A stretch of 64,000 nt of DNA from CAWCDJ01 sp963836015 (lineage in GTDB: Bacteria > Acidobacteriota > Terriglobia > Bryobacterales > Bryobacteraceae). How positions within the stretch are numbered: the first letter of the stretch is position 1; the number at the start of each line of letters is the position of its first letter. Both the position numbers and the translations under genes were made by a program. This document shows, piece after piece, positions 17,376-26,122 of this stretch. The DNA lies in contig CAWIIF010000015.1 of NCBI GenBank assembly GCA_963836015.1, forward strand, positions 1,922,001-1,986,000, in the 5' to 3' direction. The notes beneath the pieces were generated by a model, which made no database searches, was not told where the DNA came from, and was given only the letters and a program-made list of their open reading frames with translations.

Positions 17376-18607
17376 ATTCCGTTTTTCCGAGAGCTCATCA
17401 GAAGTATTCCTCACTTCCGCTATTGGGGCCGATCACTGATGGTTTTGACGACTGGCTAGCCGCCAGCGGCTTCACTCTGGGCTCACGCACGCTGGCGATA
17501 AATCTACTGCCGATTGCGGACAAGAAGCTACGCCGCCGCGGCGTAGACGTCGTCGCGAAGCTCAACCACGCGGTTCTCGAGGAGTGCTGTAAGGCCCTGA
17601 AGAAGAGGTATCCCTTCCGTGCAGGAACCATCCACACGCTGGAGCGATATCTGGTCGCCAACGGCCTGATCGTGGATGGCCGCCCATCAGCAGCGACTCA
17701 GCCATCGAGTTTGAGCGGAGAGTATGTGGGTCACCTCCGCGAAGTTCGCGGATTTGCGACCTCCACCGTTTCCAGCCACCGGCGCACCGCGCAGTGTTTC
17801 CTGCAGTACCTGGCAGCAGAGGGCACTGCGTTGAGGCGCATCCGGCCCTGCCACGTCGAATCGTATGTCGCCCAGGCCGGCAAACGGCTGAGCCGGGCGA
17901 GTTTACAACACGACATCGCCGCCCTGCGTGGCTTTCTCCGCTTTCTCGCAACAGATGGTAAGGCTCCTACCGGATTGGATCGGCAGATTGACATGCCGCG
18001 ACTCTACCGCTTGGAGCGACTCCCTCGCGCCCTACCGTGGGAAACAGTACGCACACTTCTGCAATCCGTGGACAAGGCATCGCCCATGGGCCTGCGTGAT
18101 TACGCGATGTTCCTGTTGATCGCTACCTACGGATTGCGTGCCAGCGAGGTTGTGGCCATCACTCTCGACGACATCCATTGGAGACAAGGCATCCTGCGAA
18201 TCCACCAGCGCAAAACCTCCTCGCCTTTGGAACTGCCGCTCACCAATGAGGTTCTGTCCGCGCTGGTGAAGCATCTGAAACGAACGCCACCACCGGCACC
18301 ATATCGGAGAGTCTTCCTGCGAATGCGCGCTCCCATGGGCGTGCTGAAACCGACCGCTGTCACGGAGGCCTTTCAGGCGCTCGTTCGCAAAAGCGGGCTC
18401 AGCGTTTCCTACCAAGGCCCACATTGCATGCGCCACGCGTACGCCCTGCGTCTCCTCAAAACTGGAACTCCGCTTAAGACCATCGGTGACATCCTCGGGC
18501 ATCGTACCGCAGAGGCCACGTGCATGTACCTGCGGTTGGCCACTGGGGATCTGCGTGAGGTGGCTCTTGCAGTTCCAAGCGCGCGCTCCGGAAAGGAGAG
18601 GCAGTGA
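17369..18607 (+). CDS. ritA: RIT tyrosine recombinase A, element 1
   Basis: A 412-residue integrase-type recombinase. Start ATG 17369 has GAGG upstream; a longer frame from 17246 would run back into the terminal repeat. The N-terminal SAM-like DNA-binding half covers about residues 110-220. Catalytic residues appear in place: Arg257 (YGLRASEV), His352-x-x-Arg355 (HCMRH), His378 (LGHRT) and the nucleophile Tyr387 (CMYLRL). The stop overlaps the ritB start (TGATG). It probably acts with the other two recombinases at the element ends. Confidence 0.92.
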   Translation: MLHSVFPRAHQKYSSLPLLGPITDGFDDWLAASGFTLGSRTLAINLLPIADKKLRRRGVDVVAKLNHAVLEECCKALKKRYPFRAGTIHTLERYLVANGLIVDGRPSAATQPSSLSGEYVGHLREVRGFATSTVSSHRRTAQCFLQYLAAEGTALRRIRPCHVESYVAQAGKRLSRASLQHDIAALRGFLRFLATDGKAPTGLDRQIDMPRLYRLERLPRALPWETVRTLLQSVDKASPMGLRDYAMFLLIATYGLRASEVVAITLDDIHWRQGILRIHQRKTSSPLELPLTNEVLSALVKHLKRTPPPAPYRRVFLRMRAPMGVLKPTAVTEAFQALVRKSGLSVSYQGPHCMRHAYALRLLKTGTPLKTIGDILGHRTAEATCMYLRLATGDLREVALAVPSARSGKERQ

Positions 18608-19623
18608 TGAAAGGAACCTCGTCGTTCACCCCGGTGTTTTCGTCTCGCTTGGCGCCCTCCTTCGCTCGGTATGTGGATCTGAAGCGGGCTTTGGGGCGGC
18701 GTTTCGATCTTCCAGCCCGCACTCTACAGTCCCTGGATCGGTTCCTCTGCGACCAAAGTGCAAAGTACTCGGACCTGAATGCTGCCGCGTTTCAGGCGTG
18801 GTGTCACACTCACGAACACGTTACTTCGGGGGTTCGACGAGTTCGCATGCTGGAGGTTCGGAGCTTCTGCTTGTATCGCCGCCGGACCGAACCGAAGTGC
18901 TTCGTTCCGGACCCCAGTTTCTTTCCGCCCTACCATCAGCGGCTCAAGCCATACATATTCTCCGCGGCCGAAGTGGGGAAACTGCTCAGTGCGGCTGCGC
19001 ACTTGAAACGGAATCCGGCATCGCCGCTTCGCCCGGAATTGACTCGGCTTGCGATAGTCCTGCTGTTCACCACGGGAATGCGGCGCGGCGAACTGCTGAA
19101 ACTGACGCTCGGTGACTACGATCGCCAGGAAGCGACTCTGCACATTCGAGAGACGAAGTTTTATAAATCCCGCTTGCTTCCGATCAACGGCGAGATCGCG
19201 GATGAGATCGAGCGTTATCTGCGCGTCCGAGCCCGGCGGCGGCTCCCTGTGTCCGCGGACACACCGCTCATGTGGAATGCGACCAGGGGAGGTCGGGCCT
19301 ACACCGGTACTGGGCTGCGACACTGTGTGCAGCCCCTCCTCGAACATTGCGGCATCACCACAACCACAGGGAAGGTGCCGAGAATCCAGGACCTACGGCA
19401 CAGCTTCGCTGTCAATGCCCTACTGCGCTGGTACCGAGCCGGCGCCGATGTTGAGGCTAAGCTGCCCTTGCTGGCAACCTACCTGGGTCACGGTTCGGTC
19501 GTGTCGACGCATCATTACCTGCACTTCATCGAACCACTCCGCACCGCGGCCAGCGAGCGGTTCGCGAAGCATTACGGCGAACTGGTCGCGCCACTGCCAA
19601 ACCCGGCAAGGAGGCACGGATGA
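18607..19623 (+). CDS. ritB: RIT tyrosine recombinase B, element 1
   Basis: A 338-residue recombinase overlapping the gene on each side (TGATG in front, ATGA behind). It keeps Arg159 (GMRRGEL), the LGHGS His295 and Tyr304 (HHYLHF). The HxxR motif, however, reads Gln261-Asp-Leu-Arg264 (IQDLRHSF), where the matching gene of the second RIT has HSLRH. The loss of this His may lower its own catalytic rate or leave it a structural partner. The N-terminal half is typical of the RitB type. Confidence 0.9.
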   Translation: MKGTSSFTPVFSSRLAPSFARYVDLKRALGRRFDLPARTLQSLDRFLCDQSAKYSDLNAAAFQAWCHTHEHVTSGVRRVRMLEVRSFCLYRRRTEPKCFVPDPSFFPPYHQRLKPYIFSAAEVGKLLSAAAHLKRNPASPLRPELTRLAIVLLFTTGMRRGELLKLTLGDYDRQEATLHIRETKFYKSRLLPINGEIADEIERYLRVRARRRLPVSADTPLMWNATRGGRAYTGTGLRHCVQPLLEHCGITTTTGKVPRIQDLRHSFAVNALLRWYRAGADVEAKLPLLATYLGHGSVVSTHHYLHFIEPLRTAASERFAKHYGELVAPLPNPARRHG

Positions 19624-20501
19624 AAACCGGGCTTCCGAATCTACTCGGCGCCGCAATCCGCGACTACTTCACCGACCACCTTCCCCGCCTTCGGGGGACC
19701 AGTCCGCACACCATCCACAGTTACCGCGACAGCATGGTTTTGCTGCTGCGTTTCCTTTCCCGACAACGGAACACGCCGATTACGGGGCTCGATCTGACGG
19801 ATCTTGATCCTCCCGGAATCCTCGCGTTCCTGTCCCATCTTGAACAGGAGCGCAAGAATGGCGTCTCCACGCGAAATGTCCGCCTCTCCGCGATCCACGC
19901 GTTTTTTCATTTTGTGGCGTCGCGTAATCCGGAGCATCTCGAGTTGGCCCAGCGCGTCCTGGGCATTCCGTTTAAGCGCGCGCGACAACGGGCCATCGAT
20001 TACCTGGAATACGATGAGATTGACGCGATTCTCAAAGCGATCGACCGGACCACCCCGCAGGGCAGCCGTGATTATGCTCTCCTGGCGACCATGTTCAACA
20101 CTGGCGGCCGCGTCCAGGAGATCGCCGATCTGCGCGCCTGTGACCTCCAACTGACCAAACCCTTTCAAGTGAGGCTATTTGGCAAAGGGAGAAAGGAGTG
20201 CTACTGCCCGCTGTGGCCGCAGACCGCCGCGGTGTTGAGAGCGTTCAGTGAACAACGCACCCTGGACCTGCGGTCCGAATCTCGGGTGTTTCTAAATCAC
20301 CGCGGCCGACCGCTCACCCGCTTCGGAATCCGCTACATTCTCGCTAAGGGCCCACGCAAAAATAACCACTCATCAGTGGTCGTGACAGCCACATTATCAA
20401 GGGCTGCCGATTCCGGATCATCCCCTTCGCAGTAAGCGGCTGGTCCAATATTGATGGGCCGTTGAAACCGATCCGACCTTTGCCCCGTTTCACTCTCGGT
20501 T

Positions 20502-20548
20502 ATGTTATAGTCTCGATTGTAATGCTGTTTCAGTCGCAACTATAACAT
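20502..20548. promoter_or_regulatory. operator-like inverted repeat and promoter of the IS transposase
   Basis: ATGTTATAGT (20502-20511) and ACTATAACAT (20539-20548) form a perfect 10-bp inverted repeat directly before the transposase ATG (20550). Between and within them lie TTGTAA (20518-20523) and TATAAC (20541-20546) with 17 bases between, a fair promoter. The arms could be an autoregulatory site. No Shine-Dalgarno site is visible before ATG 20550, and transcription from this promoter would begin at or past it, so a later start may be used. Confidence 0.45.
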
Positions 20549-20549
20549 T

Positions 20550-22243
20550 ATGAGGCCCCTCGCCTTCTCGCCGGATTCCTTGCGGAAGCTGCTGCTCCGC
20601 GACAGAATCGCAACGCTTCCCGATCTAAAACGCGTCCTCGGCACGGATGTCGACCTCACCGTGTTCCGAAAGCTCAAAGAACTCGACTACCTGACCAGCT
20701 ACTCTCATGGCGGCCGCTTCTACACGCTTCGCGAGATCGTCCGCTTCGGAGCCGACGGCCTGTGGTCCTGCGCCCCAGCATGGTTCTCCCGCTACGGTAC
20801 CTTGCTGGCCACCGCCGAGGCGTTCATCCATAGCTCGGGGGCGGGATATTTTGCCGAAGAACTGTCGGCAATCCTCCATGTAGGCGCGCAAGATGCGCTA
20901 CGCCACCTCGTTCAGCAGAAAAGGATCGCCCGGGAGTTGATCTCCGGTCTGTTCCTCTATACCTCCATCGATCCAGCCACCCGCCAGCGGCAGTCTCTGA
21001 CACGTCGTAGCAACCAGTCGGTTCCCACGGTGGTCGATGCCGCTCGTCTGGAAGTGTCTCCCGATGAGTTGAAAGCTGCCATCATTTTGTTCTACAGCCT
21101 GCTGGACGAGCAGCAGCGCCGCTTGTACGCCGCTCTGGAATCCCTGAAACTCGGCCACGGCGGCGACAGCGTGCTCGCCGAATTTCTGGGCCTCGATCCG
21201 CACACCATCGCCCGCGGGCGCCGCCAGTTGCTGGAGCAGGACGTCGAGGTCGGCCGGATCCGACAGTCCGGCGCCGGGCGCAAGCCGGTGGAAAAAAAAC
21301 GCCCGAAGTAATCGAAGCCATCGGAATCCTGCTGGAACACGACACCGCCGGCGATCCTATCACGGGCATTCGATGGACCCACAAGACGCCTGCCGGAATC
21401 GCCGAACTGCTCCGGCACCTCCATATCGAGATCTCAGCCAATACCGTGGCGCGGCTGCTTCACGATATGGATTATTCCCTGCGCGTGAATCGCAAAGCCA
21501 TTGCCACCGACTCGAGTCCGGACCGCGACCAACAGTTCCGTTACATCTCCTCATTACGTACCCGCTTTGAGCGCCAAGGGTTGCCGATCATCAGCGTTGA
21601 TACCAAAAAGCGGGAACTGGTCGGCAACTTCAAGAACAATGGCGTCAAGTGGGATCGCACGCCCGTACGGGTCAATGATCACGATTTCCGTTCCGATGCC
21701 ATCGGCGTCGCGATTCCGTATGGTATCTATGACCTGCTCGCCAACCGAGGCTCGGTCTTCGTAGGCATTTCGCATGACACGGCAGCCTTTGCCGCCCACT
21801 CCATCGCCGGCTGGTGGAAGCGCGACGGCGCCGAGCGCTACCGCCGCGGGAGGCAGTTGCTTATCCTCGCCGATACTGGCGGCAGCAACAGTTGCCGGAC
21901 CGGCGCCTGGAAAACCGAACTTCAAACCCAACTCTGCAACAGCTTTGGGCTCACCGTAACCGTTGCCCACTATCCTACCGGCGCTTCCAAATGGAATCCC
22001 ATCGAGCACCGTCTGTTTTCCGAAATTTCCAAAAACTGGGCCGCCGAGCCTCTCGATAGCTACCCCAAAGTCCTCAACTTCATCCGCAACACCTGCACTC
22101 GAACCGGTCTCACCGTCTCTGCTTACCTCGACCGCAAACATTATCCAACCGGCACATCACCCGATCCGGAGCAGGTCCGCCGTCTTTCCCTCAAACGACA
22201 CTCCATGCTGCCAGCCTGGAACTACACCATTGCTCCGATGTGA
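20550..22243 (+). CDS. ISAzo13-family transposase, made by -1 frameshift at A8
   Basis: The first frame (20550-21311, 253 aa) ends shortly after a run of eight A at 21292-21299. A shift of -1 there joins it to a second frame open to 22243, giving about 564 residues. Across the junction the sense is continuous (GAGRKPVEKK, then TPEVIEAIGILLEHDTAGDP). The second part has the ISAzo13 DDE marks: IISVDTKKRELVGNFKNNG, ILADTGGSN and WNPIEHRLFSEISKNW. The first about 170 residues form an extra N-terminal region with winged-helix-like stretches (LRKLLLRDRIATLPDLKRVL) ahead of the usual ISAzo13 start (ELKAAIILFYSLLDEQQRRL). Confidence 0.9.
21292..21299 (+). promoter_or_regulatory. A8 slippery run for transposase frameshifting
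   Basis: Eight consecutive A (GAAAAAAAAC) at the point where the two transposase frames must join. Both tRNA-Lys sites can re-pair after a -1 slip. A sequencing or mutational indel would give the same picture, but programmed slippage on A runs is common in IS transposases. Confidence 0.65.
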
Positions 22244-22560
22244 ATCTATTGTTGCGTCAGCCCTAAGTGTCTCGGCCTGGCTTGCGCCAATGTTCCAAAT
22301 CTCCGCAAGAAGCGGCTGCACCCCCACAGCGTTCGTCACAGCACGGCCGTCGCCCTCCTGAAATCGGGCGTCGACCTATCGAGCATCAGTCATCTGCTGG
22401 GGCATGCCAGCCCGACCACGACGAACCGCTATGCGAAAGTCGACCTCGAAATGAAGCGCCAGGCCATCGCCAAGGTCAAGCCGGTCTCACGCCGCGCCCG
22501 TACGCCCTGGGGCAAGGACCGCACGATCCTTGACTGGCTGGAGTCCCTGTAAGCCCGAAG

Positions 22561-22643
22561 AAATGTGGAGTTGGAAACCGGGGAACCCGTAATTCGACGC
22601 GTTGCCAAGCGTCAACTCCACATTTCTGACAACTTCACATTAG
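22561..22643. repeat. RIT1 right terminal inverted repeat
   Basis: Reverse complement of 17224-17306 with two mismatches. It ends CACATTAG and is followed at once by the palindrome at 22644. It begins 8 bases after the ritC stop. Confidence 0.95.
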
Positions 22644-22673
22644 TCGATAAATGTTCAGCTGAACATTTATCGA
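22644..22673. repeat. perfect 30-bp palindrome outside the right end of RIT1
   Basis: Each half reads TCGATAAATGTTCAG or its complement, so the whole is perfectly self-complementary. Its outer TCGA is also the 4-bp direct repeat flanking the insert. It is neither istB nor part of the inverted repeat. The AAATGT core resembles AAATGTGGAG in the terminal repeat. Confidence 0.9.
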
Positions 22674-22776
22674 TGAATTTGGGTATCTGAACCTGAAACC
22701 GGAGCAGTCGAACATCTTCTTCAAGCTGATGGAAGAGCGTTATCGCCACCATTCCACCATCATCACCACCAACCTG

Positions 22777-22796
22777 TTATGCGGTGCACCGCATAA
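22777..22796. repeat. perfect 20-bp palindrome outside the left end of RIT2
   Basis: TTATGCGGTG followed by its exact complement CACCGCATAA. It separates istB (CCTG) from CAAG and the terminal repeat. TTATGCGG is also found inside the terminal repeat (TTTATGCGGAC), so the palindrome may be a symmetric recombinase site. Confidence 0.9.
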
Positions 22797-22800
22797 CAAG

Positions 22801-22835
22801 TTTAATGCGGAGTCCATTTTTATGCGGACTCCGCG
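22801..22835. repeat. RIT2 left terminal inverted repeat
   Basis: A 35-bp exact reverse complement of 26123-26157, beginning TTTAATGCGGAGTCC. Inside it CGGAGTCC and GGACTCCG form an inner inverted pair. Confidence 0.95.
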
Positions 22836-22879
22836 ACCGCGCGGCGGCGCCGTGCCCGGTTAGCTTGAACCAACATGAC

Positions 22880-22908
22880 TTACCGGCTGCTCTCGCACTT
22901 TGCATAAT
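22880..22908 (+). promoter_or_regulatory. possible ritA2 promoter
   Basis: TTACCG (22880-22885) and CATAAT (22903-22908) are 17 bases apart. Transcription would begin near 22914-22916, inside the 5' arm of the hairpin at 22909, so its own mRNA would carry only part of that arm. The -35 match is weak. Confidence 0.35.
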
Positions 22909-22935
22909 CATGACGTCCTGAAGGAGGACGTCATG
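22909..22935 (+). promoter_or_regulatory. hairpin that sequesters the ritA2 ribosome site and start codon
   Basis: CATGACGTCCT (22909-22919) pairs perfectly with AGGACGTCATG (22925-22935) around the 5-base loop GAAGG. The Shine-Dalgarno AAGGAGG spans loop and stem, and the ritA2 ATG (22933-22935) closes the second arm. Any mRNA entering from outside should have this start closed. Confidence 0.75.
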
Positions 22936-24183
22936 CTGACAGAGTTCTTTGAATCACCTCAACGTATCCAGGAATTACGCGACGGCCCGAATGGCAGCCT
23001 GTTTGAAGGGTTTGCTGCTCAGATGTGTCAGGCGGGCTACGCGGAGATAACTGCTCGGCGGCACATTCGAGCGGCCGAGCACCTTATGTATTGGACATCT
23101 CGAACGGGTCGTTCGATTGGCGCGCTTGACGAATATCTGATTGACGAGTTTGTCGGACACCTGAATCGATGCCGATGCCCGCGATTCGGGGACATGCAGA
23201 GGCGCGATCTCCAGCGGGGCGCTCGCCTGTTTCTGGGCTATGCCCGAGGTACCGGCATATGGACGAAAAGGTTGTCGGAAGAGGTCATTGCAGAGCCTCC
23301 GGCGCTGCTGACCGCCTTCGGTTGTTGGATGCGGCAACAACGCGGCACCTGCGACGCAACCCTTTACAACTACGGCCTCCGCATACGCGAGCTGCTAAAC
23401 GCCGTGGGAGAAGATCCGCGTAGGTTTGATGCTCACAACTTACGGCAGTTCGTTCTCGACACAAGTCAGCGGTGTGGATGGGCAGCAGCGAAATCATGCA
23501 CCACGGCGGTCCGCATGTTCCTGCGTTTTCTGATCGCCGACGGCAGGTGTGCTGCCAGCCTGGAGGGATCCGTTCCAGTTCTCGCACATTGGCGACTCTC
23601 GTCCTTGCCGTGGTATGTGCAATCCGATGAAGTCGAACTGGTGATTGGTTCGTGTGATCCGTTGACGGCAGTAGGCAAACGGGATCGTGCCATTTTGCTC
23701 TTGCTCGCTCGCTTGGGACTTCGTGCGGGCGACCTCGTAAAACTGCGGTTGGACGATATCGATTGGAAGGAGGCTGGAATTTCCGTTTCAGGGAAGGGGC
23801 GACGTCAGACAATCATGCCGTTGACGCAGGAGATTGGCGATGCAATCGCCAGCTACATCAAGGACGGTCGTCCTCAGACCGCCGTGGATGCTCTGTTTAT
23901 TCGATCCCGCGCACCCTTTCGTGCTCTTGCGAACCACGCTGCAATCTCGGTGATCGCTGCGCAGGCCATGCGCCGGGCGGGCGTCGTTTGCCCAAGCCGT
24001 GGTGCAGCCCATGTCCTCCGCCATTCGGTAGCAAGCTCTATGCTCCGGCAAGGCGCGTCGTTGCAGGAGATCGCGGGTGTGCTCAGACACCGTTCCACCG
24101 CGACCACGGAGATTTACGCCAAAGTAGATGTGGTCAACCTGCGACAGATTACGCAACCTTGGCCCGAGGTGAAATCATGCTGA
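22933..24183 (+). CDS. ritA: RIT tyrosine recombinase A, element 2
   Basis: A 416-residue recombinase starting at ATG 22933, five bases after AAGGAGG. The alternative TTG at 22900 is upstream of the hairpin and less likely. The catalytic set is complete: Arg264 (LGLRAGDL), Lys in SGKGRRQ, His360-x-x-Arg363 (HVLRHS), His386 (LRHRS) and Tyr395 (TEIYAK). It overlaps ritB2 by 7 bases. It is distant from the RIT1 protein, so the two elements did not arise by a recent copy event. Confidence 0.93.
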   Translation: MLTEFFESPQRIQELRDGPNGSLFEGFAAQMCQAGYAEITARRHIRAAEHLMYWTSRTGRSIGALDEYLIDEFVGHLNRCRCPRFGDMQRRDLQRGARLFLGYARGTGIWTKRLSEEVIAEPPALLTAFGCWMRQQRGTCDATLYNYGLRIRELLNAVGEDPRRFDAHNLRQFVLDTSQRCGWAAAKSCTTAVRMFLRFLIADGRCAASLEGSVPVLAHWRLSSLPWYVQSDEVELVIGSCDPLTAVGKRDRAILLLLARLGLRAGDLVKLRLDDIDWKEAGISVSGKGRRQTIMPLTQEIGDAIASYIKDGRPQTAVDALFIRSRAPFRALANHAAISVIAAQAMRRAGVVCPSRGAAHVLRHSVASSMLRQGASLQEIAGVLRHRSTATTEIYAKVDVVNLRQITQPWPEVKSC

Positions 24184-25088
24184 CCAAGGCCGTGGAATCG
24201 TACATTGCTTTACGCCGGGCCACGGGATTCGCATTCCGATCCGAAGGCAGCCTGTTGCAGAGCTTTGCGGCGTTCTCCGAGGCGGCGGGCAAGCACTTCG
24301 TTTGCTCGGAAACCGCCATCCAATGGGCTGGATCGGCGCCATTGCTGTCTACGCGCGCTCGCAGGCTTGGCCAGGTGATCCGATTTGCGCGTTACATCCG
24401 TGCGGAAGACCCACACCACGAAACGCCGCCGGCAGTCTTCGGCAGTGAGAGCCGGCCGCGACCCGTTCCCTACATCTTTTCGTCGGACGAAATCCAGCGA
24501 ATCCTCCAAGCAGCATCTGAGTTGGGTAAGCGCAATACCTTTCGCGGGCACACCTACCAGACATTCTTCGCCTTGCTGGCGTGTACTGGGCTTCGCGTGT
24601 CGGAAGCAATCCATCTCTGCTTTCAGGACATCAACGCGGACGGCCTGATCATTCGCTGTTCAAAGTTCCGCAAAAGCCGTCTGGTTCCCCTTCACCAGAC
24701 CACCGAGGCGGGCCTGGAAGAGTACCTCAAACGCAGGCGCGCCTATACGCCATTGGATGATCACATCTTCGTTTCTTTGCGAAGGCGCCCGCTGCTGTTG
24801 CATGATGCCGAAATCGCATTTCACGTCATCGCCGAGAAGATCGGCCTTCCTCGTGGACCGGGGCTTCCGCGCCCCACAATCCATTCCTTGAGGCACACGT
24901 TCGCAGTAAGGGCTCTGGAAACCTGCCCTGATGGCCGGGATCGAATCACGAAGCACATGTTGGCATTGTCTACGTACCTGGGCCACAGCAAGGTCGCCCA
25001 CACGTACTGGTATTTGGAGGCAACACCGGATCTGATGAGAAATATCGCGGATTCGTGCCAGAGCTTCTTCAGCGGTGGTCGGCCATGA
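24177..25088 (+). CDS. ritB: RIT tyrosine recombinase B, element 2
   Basis: A 303-residue recombinase beginning MLTKAVESYIALRRATGFAF. The longer open frame from 23763 overlaps ritA2 and was rejected. Catalytic marks are CTGLRVSEA (Arg), KFRKSRLVPL (Lys), IHSLRHTFAV (HxxR intact), LGHSK (His) and YWYLEATPD (Tyr). The end overlaps ritC2 as ATGA. Compare ritB1, where the HxxR His is Gln. Confidence 0.93.
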   Translation: MLTKAVESYIALRRATGFAFRSEGSLLQSFAAFSEAAGKHFVCSETAIQWAGSAPLLSTRARRLGQVIRFARYIRAEDPHHETPPAVFGSESRPRPVPYIFSSDEIQRILQAASELGKRNTFRGHTYQTFFALLACTGLRVSEAIHLCFQDINADGLIIRCSKFRKSRLVPLHQTTEAGLEEYLKRRRAYTPLDDHIFVSLRRRPLLLHDAEIAFHVIAEKIGLPRGPGLPRPTIHSLRHTFAVRALETCPDGRDRITKHMLALSTYLGHSKVAHTYWYLEATPDLMRNIADSCQSFFSGGRP

Positions 25089-26101
25089 TCCTTCTCGCCC
25101 CACACATCGCGGCCTTCCTCCAGCAGCGCTTGCCTATCGAGCGGCGCGCCAGCCCCAACACCTGCGACTCCTATGCGCATGCTTTCAGGCTCCTGCTCCA
25201 ATACGCCAGCACCTGCATCAAAACGCAGCCCTCACAACTGCAACTGGAACAATTAGACGCTCTCATCGTGAACTTCCTGAACCATCTGGAGACGAGTCGT
25301 GGCAATGGCACAGGCTCCAGGAATATCCGGCTCGCAGCCATCAAATCTTTCATGCACTACATGGAATATCGCGTGCCGTCGGCGCTGGAGCAGATCCAAC
25401 GGATTCTGGCCATCCCTGCGAAAAAGACCGATACTCGGCTGGTCAGGCACCTCACTGCCCGGGAGATGCAATCGATCCTAGATGCCCCCGACCCATCTAT
25501 CCGGGACGGCATCCGCGACCGAGCCATGCTTCATCTTTGCTTCGCGGGTGGCCTACGGGTGTCTGAACTGGTGGGGCTCCGAATTGAAGATATGATGCTG
25601 CAGCCGCAAGCCAGCGTCCTGATTCACGGCAAAGGCCGAAAAGAACGTTGCTTGCCGCTGTGGAAAGAAACGGCATCTGCGATTCGTGCATGGCTGTCTG
25701 TCCGCGGTGAAGTCCAGGTTCCCGAACTATTCCTCAATGCTCGCAACGCTGCCATGACTCGCGCCGGCTTCGAGTACATCCTGCGTAAGCATGTCCATAC
25801 CGCTGAGACGCACTGTTCAACGCTCGCATCAAAACATGTTTCACCCCACGTCCTGAGGCACACCTGTGCTCTGACCATCCTGCAAGCCACCAAGGATCTG
25901 CGGAAGGTGTCTCTCTGGCTTGGGCATTCCAGTATGCAAACGACCGAGATTTACACTCGCGCCGACCCATCCGTGAAGCTCGAAGCTCTCGAATCAGTGA
26001 TCGCTCCGAAGTTGCGGACGGGCCGCTTTAAAGCAACGGACAAACTGATCGAGATGCTGAAGGCTGCTCCGAATATGCGGAGTAAAAAGACGGCGAAATG
26101 A
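25085..26101 (+). CDS. ritC: RIT tyrosine recombinase C, element 2
   Basis: A 338-residue recombinase with the typical N-terminal core-binding domain (SPNTCDSYAHAFRLLLQYA, then SRNIRLAAIKSFMHYMEYR) and a complete catalytic domain: GGLRVSELVGL (Arg), HGKGRKERCLPLW (Lys), SPHVLRHTCA (HxxR), LGHSSMQTTEIYTRA (His and Tyr). It resembles the reconstructed ritC1 in length and layout. The stop is 21 bases before the right inverted repeat. Confidence 0.94.
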   Translation: MILLAPHIAAFLQQRLPIERRASPNTCDSYAHAFRLLLQYASTCIKTQPSQLQLEQLDALIVNFLNHLETSRGNGTGSRNIRLAAIKSFMHYMEYRVPSALEQIQRILAIPAKKTDTRLVRHLTAREMQSILDAPDPSIRDGIRDRAMLHLCFAGGLRVSELVGLRIEDMMLQPQASVLIHGKGRKERCLPLWKETASAIRAWLSVRGEVQVPELFLNARNAAMTRAGFEYILRKHVHTAETHCSTLASKHVSPHVLRHTCALTILQATKDLRKVSLWLGHSSMQTTEIYTRADPSVKLEALESVIAPKLRTGRFKATDKLIEMLKAAPNMRSKKTAK

Positions 26102-26122
26102 CCGCGGGGCTTTTCCATAGAA

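Larger units (their letters stand above)
20348..22263 (+). mobile_element. ISAzo13-family insertion sequence inside ritC1
   Basis: 1916 bp, flanked by TAA at 20345-20347 and 22264-22266, a likely 3-bp target duplication. The ends are imperfect inverted repeats: GGGCCCACGCAAAAATAA at the left, and GGGCTGACGCAACAATAG as reverse complement of the right. Its transposase has the ISAzo13-type DDE domain. Removing it restores ritC. Confidence 0.92.
19620..22552 (+). pseudogene. ritC: RIT tyrosine recombinase C, element 1, split by an IS
   Basis: Piece 1 (19620-20347) encodes residues 1 to about 242, from MKTGLPNLLGAAIRDYFTDH to GIRYILAK, and includes the box I Arg in NTGGRVQEI and the beta-hairpin Lys in GKGRKE. 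The IS then interrupts. Piece 2 (22267-22552) resumes CLGLACANVPNLRKKRLHPH and holds the HxxR (HSVRH), LGHAS and Tyr (TTNRYAK). Removing the IS and one TAA repeat restores 338 codons. The C-terminal catalytic residues are lost from the product, so element 1 should lack its third recombinase. Confidence 0.95.
17224..22673 (+). mobile_element. RIT element 1 (recombinase in trio), carrying an ISAzo13-family IS
   Basis: Three overlapping tyrosine recombinase genes in one direction lie between 83-bp inverted repeats (17224-17306 and 22561-22643). The host istB is cut between TCGA at 17220-17223 and TCGA at 22670-22673, so a 4-bp direct repeat flanks the whole insert. A 30-bp palindrome (22644-22673) sits outside the right inverted repeat. 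Without the inner IS the element is about 3.5 kb, the usual RIT size. RIT elements are a known class defined by this three-gene layout. Confidence 0.9.

Noticed and set aside
17224..22643. CRISPR-like repeats near 17240-17306 and 22561-22643
   Set aside because: Only two copies in inverted orientation, at the ends of a recombinase element. They are terminal repeats, not a spaced array.
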